From assembly GCF_900182745.1 (NCBI RefSeq), contig NZ_FXTY01000001.1:124001-188000 (forward strand): 64,000 bases of DNA, in the 5' to 3' direction. The stretch comes from Shimia sagamensis. Its GTDB lineage: Bacteria > Pseudomonadota > Alphaproteobacteria > Rhodobacterales > Rhodobacteraceae. Positions 35,550 through 44,441 of the stretch are shown here, piece after piece (positions within the stretch are counted from its first letter, which is position 1; the number at the start of each line of letters is the position of its first letter). The notes beneath the pieces are model-generated. The model was not told where the DNA came from and made no database searches. It saw only the letters and a program-made list of their open reading frames with translations. The position numbers and the translations under genes were made by a program.

Positions 35550-36026
35550 ATGCAAACAGTTGGCTTTGGACAGCACGATCATTCGGCCTGTGTTGGTGGC
35601 GGTATGAAAGCCGCAGAAGACGCCTGCGCCGCGCAGGGTTTGCGCCTCACCAAAGGCCGTCGGCGCGTGTTGGAAATTCTGCTACAGGAGCATCGGGCCA
35701 TGGGGGCCTATGACATTCTGGGGCTGCTGTCCGATGAGGGGTTTGCATCACAACCCCCTGTAGTCTATCGCGCGCTGGATTTTCTTGTTGCTAACGGGTT
35801 TGCGCACAAGATCCAAAAGCTAAACGCCTATATCGCCTGCGCCCACCCCGGAGATTCTCATACACCGGTGTTTCTGATTTGCCGCGGATGTGAAACTGTC
35901 GCTGAAACCGCAGCACCGCTAAAATCCACCTTAGGCGAAGTGGCTGACAAGATTGGATTTAAAATCGAGACCACAATTGTAGAAGCCGAAGGCATGTGCC
36001 CAACCTGCGCCACGGCATCCACATGA
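35550..36026 (+). CDS. zur: Fur-family zinc uptake regulator Zur
   Basis: A 158-residue Fur-family repressor. The winged-helix N-terminal domain includes LRLTKGRRRVLEILLQEHRAMGAYDILGLL and PPVVYRALDFLVANGFAHKIQ. The C-terminal domain has structural zinc pairs CRGCE and CPTC and the sensing segment NAYIACAHPGDSH. With zinc it should repress znuA/znuCB via the upstream palindrome. The ATG at 35550 is used for its GGAGAGG site; the in-frame start at 35490 would cover the operator. It overlaps znuC by 4 nt. Confidence 0.93.
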   Translation: MQTVGFGQHDHSACVGGGMKAAEDACAAQGLRLTKGRRRVLEILLQEHRAMGAYDILGLLSDEGFASQPPVVYRALDFLVANGFAHKIQKLNAYIACAHPGDSHTPVFLICRGCETVAETAAPLKSTLGEVADKIGFKIETTIVEAEGMCPTCATAST

Positions 36027-36781
36027 GGCTGGTCACTATCAACGGACTGTCGGTGAAACACGGCAACCATCAAGCCTTGGCCAACGTGGGGCTCACCGTC
36101 GACAAAGGTGAGATTGTCACCATTGTTGGTCCCAATGGCAGTGGCAAATCCACACTTTTGCGGTGCATCATTGGCGCAATGACGCCCGACAGTGGCACCA
36201 TCCTAAAAGCAGCCGGTATGCGGATTGGCTATGTGCCTCAAAAGCTGGCGATTGACGCCACCATGCCGCTGACGGCCGCGCGGTTTTTGTCTTTGCCAAA
36301 GCGGCGGGACGCGGCCCATATCAATGAGGCCTTGCAACAAGTCGGCGCGGACGGGCTGCAAGACCGCCCCATGGCAGGATTGTCAGGTGGACAGTTTCAG
36401 CGTGTACTTTTGGCGCGGGCCTTGATGGACAAGCCAGACCTCCTGATCCTCGACGAGCCCACCACAGGGTTGGACCAACCCGGGTCAGCGGATCTTTACA
36501 CCCAAATTGAACACGTACGACGCGACACAGGTGCAGCGATCCTGATGGTCAGCCACGAGTTACACGTGGTGATGAGCGCCTCCGATCGTGTGGTCTGTCT
36601 GAATGGCCATGTTTGTTGCCATGGCACACCAGAAATTGTTGCCTCTGCGCCGGAGTACCGCGCGTTGTTTGGCACCGGTACACATGGCGCATTGGCGCTC
36701 TATCGCCACGAACATGACCACCACCATCACCACGATCATGACGACGCACATGACTGTGGCCACGACCACGGATCCCATTGA
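36023..36781 (+). CDS. znuC: Zinc ABC transporter ATP-binding protein ZnuC
   Basis: A 252-residue ATPase: Walker A GPNGSGKSTLL, signature LSGGQFQRVLLARAL, Walker B LLILDEPTTGLD and the switch histidine in ILMVSHELHVV. It powers zinc uptake with ZnuB and ZnuA. The last ~24 residues are histidine-rich (HEHDHHHHHDHDDAHDCGHD), presumably metal-binding. The ATG overlaps the zur stop (ATGA) and the stop is 1 nt before znuB. Confidence 0.95.
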   Translation: MRLVTINGLSVKHGNHQALANVGLTVDKGEIVTIVGPNGSGKSTLLRCIIGAMTPDSGTILKAAGMRIGYVPQKLAIDATMPLTAARFLSLPKRRDAAHINEALQQVGADGLQDRPMAGLSGGQFQRVLLARALMDKPDLLILDEPTTGLDQPGSADLYTQIEHVRRDTGAAILMVSHELHVVMSASDRVVCLNGHVCCHGTPEIVASAPEYRALFGTGTHGALALYRHEHDHHHHHDHDDAHDCGHDHGSH

Positions 36782-36782
36782 T

Positions 36783-37583
36783 ATGTTTGACGACTTCCTG
36801 ATTCGTGCGCTCTTTGCAGGCGTTGGGGTGGCCTTGGCTGCCGCGCCTTTGGGCTGTTTTGTTGTCTGGCGGCGCATGGCCTATTTTGGCGATGCCACGG
36901 CCCATGCGGCGATCCTTGGGGTTGCGCTGTCTTTGGGGTTTGGGGTGTCAATTTTCCTTGGCGCATTGGCGGTGGCTTTGGCGATGGCTTTGACCGTGTC
37001 CAACCTGTCTGAGCGCGGCTATGGGGTGGATACCATCCTCGGTGTTTTGGCGCATTCTGCCTTGGCGTTTGGCCTTGTGGCAGTGTCGTTTTTGCAAGGT
37101 GTACGGTTGGACCTGAATTCCTATCTGTTTGGCGATATTCTGGCGGTGAGCAAATCCGATCTAGTGGTAATCTGGTCCGGCGCTGCCTTGGTAATAGGCC
37201 TGATGATTTGGCGCTGGCAGGCGCTTTTGACCTCCACTGTGAACCGGGGACTGGCCTATGCCAGCGGGATAAACCCCAAGCGCGAACAACAGCTTATGAC
37301 GCTTGGCCTTGCGATTGTGGTGGCGGTGGCAATCAAGGTGGTGGGCGCGTTGTTGATTGTGGCCATGCTGATCATTCCAGCGGCCGCAGCCCGTGCAGTT
37401 GCGCGGTCACCGGAGGCGATGGCCTTTGGGGCTGCGGGCATTGGGGCCCTCGCGGCCGTGGGCGGATTGGGCCTGTCGTACCAGATGGATACACCCGCTG
37501 GGCCGTCGATTGTTTGCGCCGCGTCGGTGCTGTTTCTCGCGTTCAATCTGGTGGCACGGGTGGTGCTGAAAGACGCCCGTTAA
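36783..37583 (+). CDS. znuB: Zinc ABC transporter permease ZnuB
   Basis: A 266-residue ABC-3 family inner-membrane permease with about eight hydrophobic segments. Landmarks are VVWRRMAYFGDATAHAAILGVAL, SYLFGDILAVSKSDL and VGALLIVAMLIIPAAAARAV. It starts 1 nt after znuC. The longer upstream frame (from 36603) is read-through of znuC sequence and is not used. Confidence 0.95.
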   Translation: MFDDFLIRALFAGVGVALAAAPLGCFVVWRRMAYFGDATAHAAILGVALSLGFGVSIFLGALAVALAMALTVSNLSERGYGVDTILGVLAHSALAFGLVAVSFLQGVRLDLNSYLFGDILAVSKSDLVVIWSGAALVIGLMIWRWQALLTSTVNRGLAYASGINPKREQQLMTLGLAIVVAVAIKVVGALLIVAMLIIPAAAARAVARSPEAMAFGAAGIGALAAVGGLGLSYQMDTPAGPSIVCAASVLFLAFNLVARVVLKDAR

Positions 37584-37669
37584 CCTGCCAAAACCCACGT
37601 CGGTAGAGCGTCGGTATCACGGCTGTTTTGCGGAGGTGGGCAACTTAGTGCGCCTTACCCCGTTAACCC

Positions 37670-38914
37670 TTAGTGTATGAGCGCCGCATGCACCAAAGCT
37701 TTGAGCTGTGGTCGGGTTGGATAAGAGCTCGACGGGGAGAGCTGCGTGAAGAACACCACCGACAGGTTTTCCACCGGATCAATCCAGAAGAATGTGGAGG
37801 CCATGCCGCCCCAACTGAAGTCCCCAACACTACCGGCGCAACGCGCGCGGGCAGGATCAAGCACAACGGCCCCACCAAGGCCAAAGCCCATACCATCCAT
37901 CGGCTGTTCGGCAAAACTCATCGGCCCCATTGAAGCGATGTCTCCGGGCAGGTGATTGGACGTCATGAACCGCACCGTACGTGGTGAGAGCAGGCGCATA
38001 TCGCCCAGCGCGCCGCCACGCCGCATCATCTCAGCAAAACGGAGGTAGTCGTCCATGGTTCCCACAAGACCACCGCCGCCGGAATGCATGCTGGCGTTCA
38101 GGAAAGGTGAGCCTTCGGTGGTGTCCACAAGGCGCAGCGTTTCTGCGCCGATCTTCGCCTGATTGAGCGCCATCGCGTCTCCCTCAAGCGGGGTATAGAG
38201 GTCAGCAAAGCGATCCTCTGTGCCGGGGATCACCGAGAACCCCGTTTCCGACATGCACAGTGGGTCGAGGATTTCCGTTTGCAAAAAATCGGCGAGTGTC
38301 TGCCCGGTGATGACCTCGATCACACGGCCCAGAATGTCGATGCTGACAGAATATTCCCAACGGGTGCCCGGCTGAAACGCCAATGGCAGTGCCGCCACCT
38401 GATCCGCCATATCCGCCAGCGCGCCCTGATTGGCTTTGAACATCAGATCCTGCGCGTCCATTTCCTTGGGCAAAAGACCCGGATTAAACGGGTAGCTCAA
38501 ACCACTGGTATGGGTGGCCAGTTGGTGCAACGTCGGCGTGGCGCAGGGTTCCACCTGATCCATCGTCGACGCGCCAGGCACCAGCGCGTGACAGTGTTTG
38601 AACGCCGGAATAAAATTGGACACCGGCGCGTCCAGATGCACAAGGCCACGCTCCACCAGCATCATCAACGCCACTGTAGTGACCGGCTTGGTCATCGAAT
38701 AAATCCGCGCCACGGTATCGCGCTCAAACGGCGCACCGGAAGCAATGCTGCGCAAGCCAGTGGCGTGGTCAAACACCACATCGCCATCCCGCGCGATCAA
38801 TACACCACATCCGGCGTATTTGCGATCCACCACAAGTTGGTCCATCCAGCCCGACAGCTGCGCCAATCGGTTGCTGTCAAACCCTCGGTCCTGTGGTGAT
38901 GCTGTACCAATCAT
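37670..38914 (-). CDS. Serine hydrolase of the beta-lactamase/esterase class C fold
   Basis: A 414-residue protein with no evident signal peptide. The SxxK motif is in RIYSMTKPVTTVALMML, with the tyrosine in WEYSVSIDILG as the likely YxN counterpart, then HSGGGGLVGTMDDYLRFAEMM and a final GGMASTFFWIDP. Family members are esterases, transesterases or D-aminopeptidases; resistance is not implied. The start at 38914 follows GGGAGG; the ATG at 38944 has no ribosome site. It is convergent with znuB. Confidence 0.87.
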   Translation of the reverse strand: MIGTASPQDRGFDSNRLAQLSGWMDQLVVDRKYAGCGVLIARDGDVVFDHATGLRSIASGAPFERDTVARIYSMTKPVTTVALMMLVERGLVHLDAPVSNFIPAFKHCHALVPGASTMDQVEPCATPTLHQLATHTSGLSYPFNPGLLPKEMDAQDLMFKANQGALADMADQVAALPLAFQPGTRWEYSVSIDILGRVIEVITGQTLADFLQTEILDPLCMSETGFSVIPGTEDRFADLYTPLEGDAMALNQAKIGAETLRLVDTTEGSPFLNASMHSGGGGLVGTMDDYLRFAEMMRRGGALGDMRLLSPRTVRFMTSNHLPGDIASMGPMSFAEQPMDGMGFGLGGAVVLDPARARCAGSVGDFSWGGMASTFFWIDPVENLSVVFFTQLSPSSSYPTRPQLKALVHAALIH

Positions 38915-39100
38915 GGAGGCCTCCCAAGCTACCAAATCTGCCACCTAGAGTGCCTTTTTGCCGCAACCACGGACAAGGTGGTAAGACTACGTAGTTCTTT
39001 GTCGGCCCCCAGATAGTTGTAAGCTTGCAACCTACGCCCTTTGATCAGCACGCGGAATCGCCCATATTGAAACCAATCACAGGCGAGGAGGCCGCGGCGC

Positions 39101-42061
39101 GTGTTCACAAAGACCTTAAGACAAAGACTTGGAACGGCATTTGCGGCGCTGTCCGTGTTGGTGGCGGCGCAAAGTGGCTTGGCCCAAGACGCAGAGGCCC
39201 CTGCCCCGCAGACGGTCTATGTGTTTGGCAACAGCCTGGTGCACCACCTCACTGAAACAGATGAAACCGCGGTGCCACATTGGCTGAGCCAGATGGCAGT
39301 GGCGGCGGGCACGGAGTTAAAACTGGACGGGCAATGGGGCTTTCTGCGTAATTTTGCCAAAAGTGATACGCCCAGCGCCGGATGGAAGTTCAAAGATGTG
39401 CAGCGAGGCTGGACGCGGGAGTATCGCAATTTTGCCGATGTGAGTTGGGACACCATTGTCATCACCCCGGCAAACTTCATTCAGTATCAGGGTGCTGACA
39501 AAGCCTTCCACGGCGACAACCCGGACAATGCCTCGCCGCTGTCGGCCACACTGAACGTAATCGACAACATGGACACCGCTGTGGGGCCGGTGCGGATCGC
39601 GATCTACGAAGGCTGGGCTGATATGGGCAGTCAGGTGAAAAGTTTCCCGCCAAGCGCGCGACAGATGCGCAAATATCAACGGTTCAACAGTGGCGACTAC
39701 CACGACTGGTTTGAAGACTACGTCGAAGCGTTGCGCGAAGAACGGCCAGATGCACAGATCAACCTGATCCCGGTGGCCAGCACTTTGGCGGAGCTGCTCG
39801 ACGGTGGTGTGCTGGATGGCTTGGAGGCAGAGGTGTTTTACACCGACGATGCACCGCATGGCACACCAACCACCTACTTCCTTGCCGCCGCAATCACCTT
39901 TGTGAGCCTTTATGAGGCAAAACTGCCTTTGGCGCTCGATATACCGGAGAGTATCCATGCGGACGTGCGCACCTATTGGGAAGCGGTGCGCGATGAAATC
40001 CATCGGTTGGTGCTCAAACCTATGCAACAAGCGGCGGCCCGGGAGGTGCCGTCCGGAACACCCTTTCGCACACCAGACGGTGACGCGCCTCAGCTAGCGG
40101 GACTTGGGCTGGCCGATCCAGCATTGGCCATGGGCTTAAGCGGGATCAGCGATTGGTCGACGCAGCAGCCGTTTATCAACGTAATGAAAACCGCACGCCC
40201 TTGGGTGGGGCATCTGCCTGGCCAATGGGGCGGCGTGAGCTTTGAAGAGCTGGACGCGCGTGGGTTGCTTGATGAAGAGGGCTGGGTTTGGGGCGTACCT
40301 GAGGACATCGAGTCGGTGGAGGCGTTGCTCCTGACCGACCTGCCGGAGGAGGCCGTTGCCTATTCCGCGCGCTATCGTGTGACATGGCAAGGTACGGGAG
40401 AGATTGAAGTGACGGGGAGGGCACGGGTGACCTCCAAAGCGCCGGGGGAGATCTGGTTTGACTTCACGCCCGGCGAAGGGCCAGTGGGGATCAAAATCCG
40501 TCAACCGGACCCGGATATGACGGGCGACTATGTGCGTGACATTCAGGTGATTGCGCAGTCTTACACCCTACTTGCGGACGCCGGCGCGGTGTTCAATCCC
40601 GTGTGGCTCAACGTGGTGGATGATCTGCGCATGGTGCGGTTTATGGATTGGATGAAGACCAATGGGTCGACGCAATCCAGCTGGGACGAACGCCCACTCA
40701 CCAGCGATTTTAGCTTTGGATGGCGCGGGGTGCCGGTGGAGCTGATGGTGCGGCTGGCCAATGAGATTGGCGCTGACCCGTGGTTCACCATGCCGCATCT
40801 GGCGGACGAAGGTTATCTGACCGCTTTTGCCAGCTATGTGCGCGACCATCTGGATGGTACGCTCAATGCCCATGTCGAATATTCCAACGAGATGTGGAAC
40901 TGGGGGTTTGAGCAAGCGCAATGGGCGTTGAAACAGGGTGAGGCGCGTTGGGGCAAAGGCCAGGACGTGCAGATGCAATTTTCCGGGATGCGGGCGGCAG
41001 AAATGGCGCGTGTCTGGGGCGAGGTCTATGGCGACGCTGCCGAGGGGCGACTGACAAGGGTAATCTCCACCCACACCGGTTGGCCCGGTTTTGAAAAAGG
41101 GTTGTTGCAGGCGCCGTTGTGGCAAGCGGAGGGCAACCCGGCACCGGTGACATTGTTTGAGGCTTACGGCGTGACCGGGTATTTTGGCGTCACACTGGGG
41201 ATGGAGGGGGAAGGCTCAAAAGCGCTGCGCGGTTGGCTTGATACAGCCCGGAAACAGGCTGAGGCTGCGGGATCTGCTGAGGGGCTGAAGCGGGCGGCAC
41301 TGACGGCCTATGTGGAGGAGCACGCGCATGATGGCGTCGCGGCGCAGGCGGCAGACTGGCTGCGCAAGGGTGAGTTGAAAGAACTCACCGGAAAGCTACT
41401 GCCCTATCACCGCGATGTGGCGCGCAAAAACAATCTGAAACTGGTGATGTATGAGGGCGGCAATCACGCGGTTGGTGTCGGCGTTGAGGCCAATGACGAC
41501 ACGCTGACGGCGTTTTTTACGGAGTTCAGCACCAGCACTGAAGTCGCGGCAATGTATGACGAGCTGTTGGTCACCTGGCGGAGTTTGGGCGGGCAGAGCT
41601 TTAATGCGTTTACCGATGTGGGCAAGCCGAGCAAATGGGGCAGCTGGGGGCATCTTAGGTTTCTGGGTGACAATACGCCCCGCCATGATGTGCTGATGGA
41701 GTACAACCTGACCGGGCCTCATTGGAGCGAAGACCGCGCCGAGGATACGTTCCTGCATGGCGGAATTTACCTTGGAGATGACACCTCCAATCGGCTAGAG
41801 GGCACGGGCAGACGCGATGTGCTTTTGGGTATGGGCGGCAATGACGTGCTGATTGCGCGGGGACCGGGTGATTTGCTGCACGGCGGATCAGGCACAGATC
41901 GGGCAATTCTGCCGGGTGTGCGCACAGACTATGAATTTAGCCGCGAGGGCGCTCAGGTGCGGGCTGTGGCAGAAGGGCGGAGCTATCTTTTGACCGAGAT
42001 GGAGGCCGTGGCCTTTGAAGAGGCCCCCGCGCTGGTGCTGCCGATCAGCGGGCTTTTGTGA
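39101..42061 (+). CDS. Large exported SGNH-like / TIM-barrel glycosidase-like protein with RTX-like tail
   Basis: A 986-residue protein, GTG start after GAGGAG, with an N-terminal signal sequence (about residues 1-28). Residues ~35-290 start with YVFGNSLVHHL and look SGNH-hydrolase-like. Residues ~500-860 look like a clan GH-A barrel: VEYSNEMWNWGF (E597, candidate acid/base) and LVMYEGGNHAVG (E785, candidate nucleophile). Residues ~890-950 hold degenerate RTX repeats (LLGMGGNDVLIARG, LLHGGSGTDRA), possible calcium binding. No family name is certain. It sits 69 nt upstream of a polysaccharide gene block, suggesting action on the cell's own polysaccharide. Confidence 0.75.
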   Translation: MFTKTLRQRLGTAFAALSVLVAAQSGLAQDAEAPAPQTVYVFGNSLVHHLTETDETAVPHWLSQMAVAAGTELKLDGQWGFLRNFAKSDTPSAGWKFKDVQRGWTREYRNFADVSWDTIVITPANFIQYQGADKAFHGDNPDNASPLSATLNVIDNMDTAVGPVRIAIYEGWADMGSQVKSFPPSARQMRKYQRFNSGDYHDWFEDYVEALREERPDAQINLIPVASTLAELLDGGVLDGLEAEVFYTDDAPHGTPTTYFLAAAITFVSLYEAKLPLALDIPESIHADVRTYWEAVRDEIHRLVLKPMQQAAAREVPSGTPFRTPDGDAPQLAGLGLADPALAMGLSGISDWSTQQPFINVMKTARPWVGHLPGQWGGVSFEELDARGLLDEEGWVWGVPEDIESVEALLLTDLPEEAVAYSARYRVTWQGTGEIEVTGRARVTSKAPGEIWFDFTPGEGPVGIKIRQPDPDMTGDYVRDIQVIAQSYTLLADAGAVFNPVWLNVVDDLRMVRFMDWMKTNGSTQSSWDERPLTSDFSFGWRGVPVELMVRLANEIGADPWFTMPHLADEGYLTAFASYVRDHLDGTLNAHVEYSNEMWNWGFEQAQWALKQGEARWGKGQDVQMQFSGMRAAEMARVWGEVYGDAAEGRLTRVISTHTGWPGFEKGLLQAPLWQAEGNPAPVTLFEAYGVTGYFGVTLGMEGEGSKALRGWLDTARKQAEAAGSAEGLKRAALTAYVEEHAHDGVAAQAADWLRKGELKELTGKLLPYHRDVARKNNLKLVMYEGGNHAVGVGVEANDDTLTAFFTEFSTSTEVAAMYDELLVTWRSLGGQSFNAFTDVGKPSKWGSWGHLRFLGDNTPRHDVLMEYNLTGPHWSEDRAEDTFLHGGIYLGDDTSNRLEGTGRRDVLLGMGGNDVLIARGPGDLLHGGSGTDRAILPGVRTDYEFSREGAQVRAVAEGRSYLLTEMEAVAFEEAPALVLPISGLL

Positions 42062-42130
42062 CACAGGGTTGATGTGAAAGGGGAAATCCCCCTGCCTCGG
42101 TACACGGCAATCTGATAGGTTGCATCAAAC

Positions 42131-42979
42131 ATGACGTCAGAGGCGAGCCTTTCCGTGCTGAGCATTCTCATTCCGGCCAACAATGAGGCCGCCCATATCA
42201 GCCCTTGTCTGAAAGCCGTTTTGGCCTCTGACGGGCCAGCAGTGGCGCAGATTGTGGTGGCGGCCAATGGCTGTGACGATGAGACAGTGCAGATTGCCGA
42301 GAGCTTCCGCACGCAAGCTGAGAACAAAGGCTGGAGCCTCACGATTCTGGACCTGCCCGCTTTGGGCAAAATGGGGGCACTCAATGCCGCCGATGACGCC
42401 GCCAGCTTTGGCACCCGCGCTTATCTAGATGCCGATGTTCTGGTCGACCCTGCCTTGATGGGACAGATTGCCGAGGCGCTGAACACAGATGCGCCACGCT
42501 ATGCCAGCGGTAAGTTGCGGCTCTCCCGCGCCAAGACATGGGCCACGCGGGCCTATGCGCGCACTTACAGCAAAGTGCCTTTCATCACCCATGGAGTTCC
42601 CGGCGCAGGATTGTTTGCGGTGAACGCCGCCGGTCGCGCGCGCTGGGAAGACTTCCCCGGCATCATTTCAGACGATACTTTTGTGCGCCTGAACTTCACG
42701 CCAGAGGAACGCATCGGCACAGACGCAGGCTACGATTGGCCGCTGGTTGAGGGATTCGCCGCGCTGGTCAAAGTGCGGCGGCGGCAGAACGCCGGTGTTG
42801 ACGAAATTAAGGCACGGTTTCCAGACTTGCTCAAAAACGACGATAAATTCACCCTTGGCTTAGGCACCAAACTAACCATGATGTTGCGCGACCCATTGGG
42901 GTTTTCGGTCTATGCGGCGGTCTCGATTGTGGTGAAGCTTTCGCCGCAGAAATCCAACACGTGGGAGCGTGGCAGATGA
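42131..42979 (+). CDS. Family 2 glycosyltransferase
   Basis: A 282-residue GT-A enzyme: LSVLSILIPANNEAAHISPCL, VVAANGCDDETV and the DxD-type metal site AYLDADVLVDPAL, then a late GIISDDTFVRLNF. Only a weak C-terminal hydrophobic patch is seen, so it is probably peripheral. It overlaps the flippase gene by 4 nt (ATGA), placing it in the polysaccharide operon. Sugar and acceptor unknown. Confidence 0.87.
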   Translation: MTSEASLSVLSILIPANNEAAHISPCLKAVLASDGPAVAQIVVAANGCDDETVQIAESFRTQAENKGWSLTILDLPALGKMGALNAADDAASFGTRAYLDADVLVDPALMGQIAEALNTDAPRYASGKLRLSRAKTWATRAYARTYSKVPFITHGVPGAGLFAVNAAGRARWEDFPGIISDDTFVRLNFTPEERIGTDAGYDWPLVEGFAALVKVRRRQNAGVDEIKARFPDLLKNDDKFTLGLGTKLTMMLRDPLGFSVYAAVSIVVKLSPQKSNTWERGR

Positions 42980-44343
42980 GCCGCCTCAAAAGCCTCACGC
43001 AGGGCAACTCTCTGGCCGCCCGCGCCATTCGCAGTGGCGGCTGGACCATCTTTGGGTACGGCGGTTCCCAAGCGTTGCGGCTGGCCTCCAACCTGATCCT
43101 CACCCGGCTGTTGTTCCCCGAAGCCTTTGGCTTGATGAGCCTTGTTTGGGTGTTCCTGCAAGGGTTGTCCAATCTCAGCGACATGGGTGTGACCCAATCG
43201 ATCCTGCAAAGCAAACGGGGTGAGGATCGCGCCTTCCTCGACACCGCCTGGACCATACAGGTGATGCGCGGTGTGTTCCTGCTGATCCTGACCTGGGCTT
43301 TGGCCGTGCCTGCGGCGGCGTTTTATGACGCACCGGAGCTGGCCGAGATCTTGCCCGTCGTGGGGTTGACTCTGCTGATCATGGGCCTGTTCCCCACCAA
43401 AAAGGACAGCGCCAATCGACAGCTCGCGCTGGGGCGGATCACCCTAATCGACCTCTCGGCGCAGGTGATTGGCCTTGTGGTTGGTGTGGCCATAGCCTGG
43501 GCCACAGGTTCGGTCTGGGCACTGGTCGCAAATGCGGTGACCACAACGGTTATGCAGTTGATTTTCTATTATATTTTTCTACCCGGCGCGATCAACAAAC
43601 CACGCTGGGACAGGCCCGCTGCCGGGGAGTTGATCCACTTTGGTAAATGGATTTTCCTGTCCACCGCCGCCGGGTTCCTGCTGTCCCAAGGCGACAAGAT
43701 TGTGCTGGGCAAACACCTGAGCCTTGGCGCACTTGGGGTCTACAACATCGGCTACTTTCTGGCGTCCTTCCCCCTCCTGTTAGGGGGCATGTTGATGCGG
43801 CGAATTATGATCCCGATCTACCGCGAAAAGCCCCCCAGCGAGAGCGCACAAAACCGCGCCAAATTACACAAGATGCGCATGCTGCTGAGCGGCGGATTGA
43901 TGGGACTTCTGACGCTGTTTGCCCTGATCGGCGTCTGGCTGGTCACGGCCCTGTATGATCCGCGTTATGCGCTTGCAGGCGGTGTGGTGGTGCTCTTGGC
44001 GGTGATGCAAATCCCGCAGGTGATTGCCCTGACCTACGATCAGGCTGCGCTGGCCGCGGGCGACAGCCGCGGGTTCTTTGTGCTGGCCACAACACGCGCG
44101 GTTTTGATGATGGCGGGTTTGATCATTGGGGCCAGCCAATATGGCCTTATTGGCGCCCTTCTGGGACAAGGTCTGGCAATGGTGTTGGCCTATCCGGCCG
44201 TGGTCTGGCTGGCGCGCGCGCACGGCGCTTGGGACCTACGGCATGACGTGGTATTTTGGACCTTGGGCATTGGCACAGGTGGCCTCGCCTTTTGGCTGCA
44301 TCAGAGCGCGATTGTTAATCTTTCTGCCCTCAATTTGCCCTGA
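42976..44343 (+). CDS. Polysaccharide flippase (Wzx-like, MOP superfamily)
   Basis: A 455-residue protein with about 12-14 hydrophobic segments. The N-terminus SGGWTIFGYGGSQALRLASNLILTR is typical of oligosaccharide-lipid flippases (RfbX/Wzx). It is predicted to move undecaprenyl-linked repeat units, or a lipid-linked product, across the inner membrane. The ATG at 42976 overlaps the upstream stop; 42961 is less likely. It lies just before the PKS gene, so it may export a PKS-modified carrier. Confidence 0.88.
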   Translation: MSRLKSLTQGNSLAARAIRSGGWTIFGYGGSQALRLASNLILTRLLFPEAFGLMSLVWVFLQGLSNLSDMGVTQSILQSKRGEDRAFLDTAWTIQVMRGVFLLILTWALAVPAAAFYDAPELAEILPVVGLTLLIMGLFPTKKDSANRQLALGRITLIDLSAQVIGLVVGVAIAWATGSVWALVANAVTTTVMQLIFYYIFLPGAINKPRWDRPAAGELIHFGKWIFLSTAAGFLLSQGDKIVLGKHLSLGALGVYNIGYFLASFPLLLGGMLMRRIMIPIYREKPPSESAQNRAKLHKMRMLLSGGLMGLLTLFALIGVWLVTALYDPRYALAGGVVVLLAVMQIPQVIALTYDQAALAAGDSRGFFVLATTRAVLMMAGLIIGASQYGLIGALLGQGLAMVLAYPAVVWLARAHGAWDLRHDVVFWTLGIGTGGLAFWLHQSAIVNLSALNLP

Positions 44344-44441
44344 TTTCACCTTCCTACTGGGCGGATGGGGTTCTATCTTTAAGGCAAGTGTAAGAGTCCT
44401 CGCTTCAGAAGGGGACCGCTGACGGCGCAATTGAACAGCAG

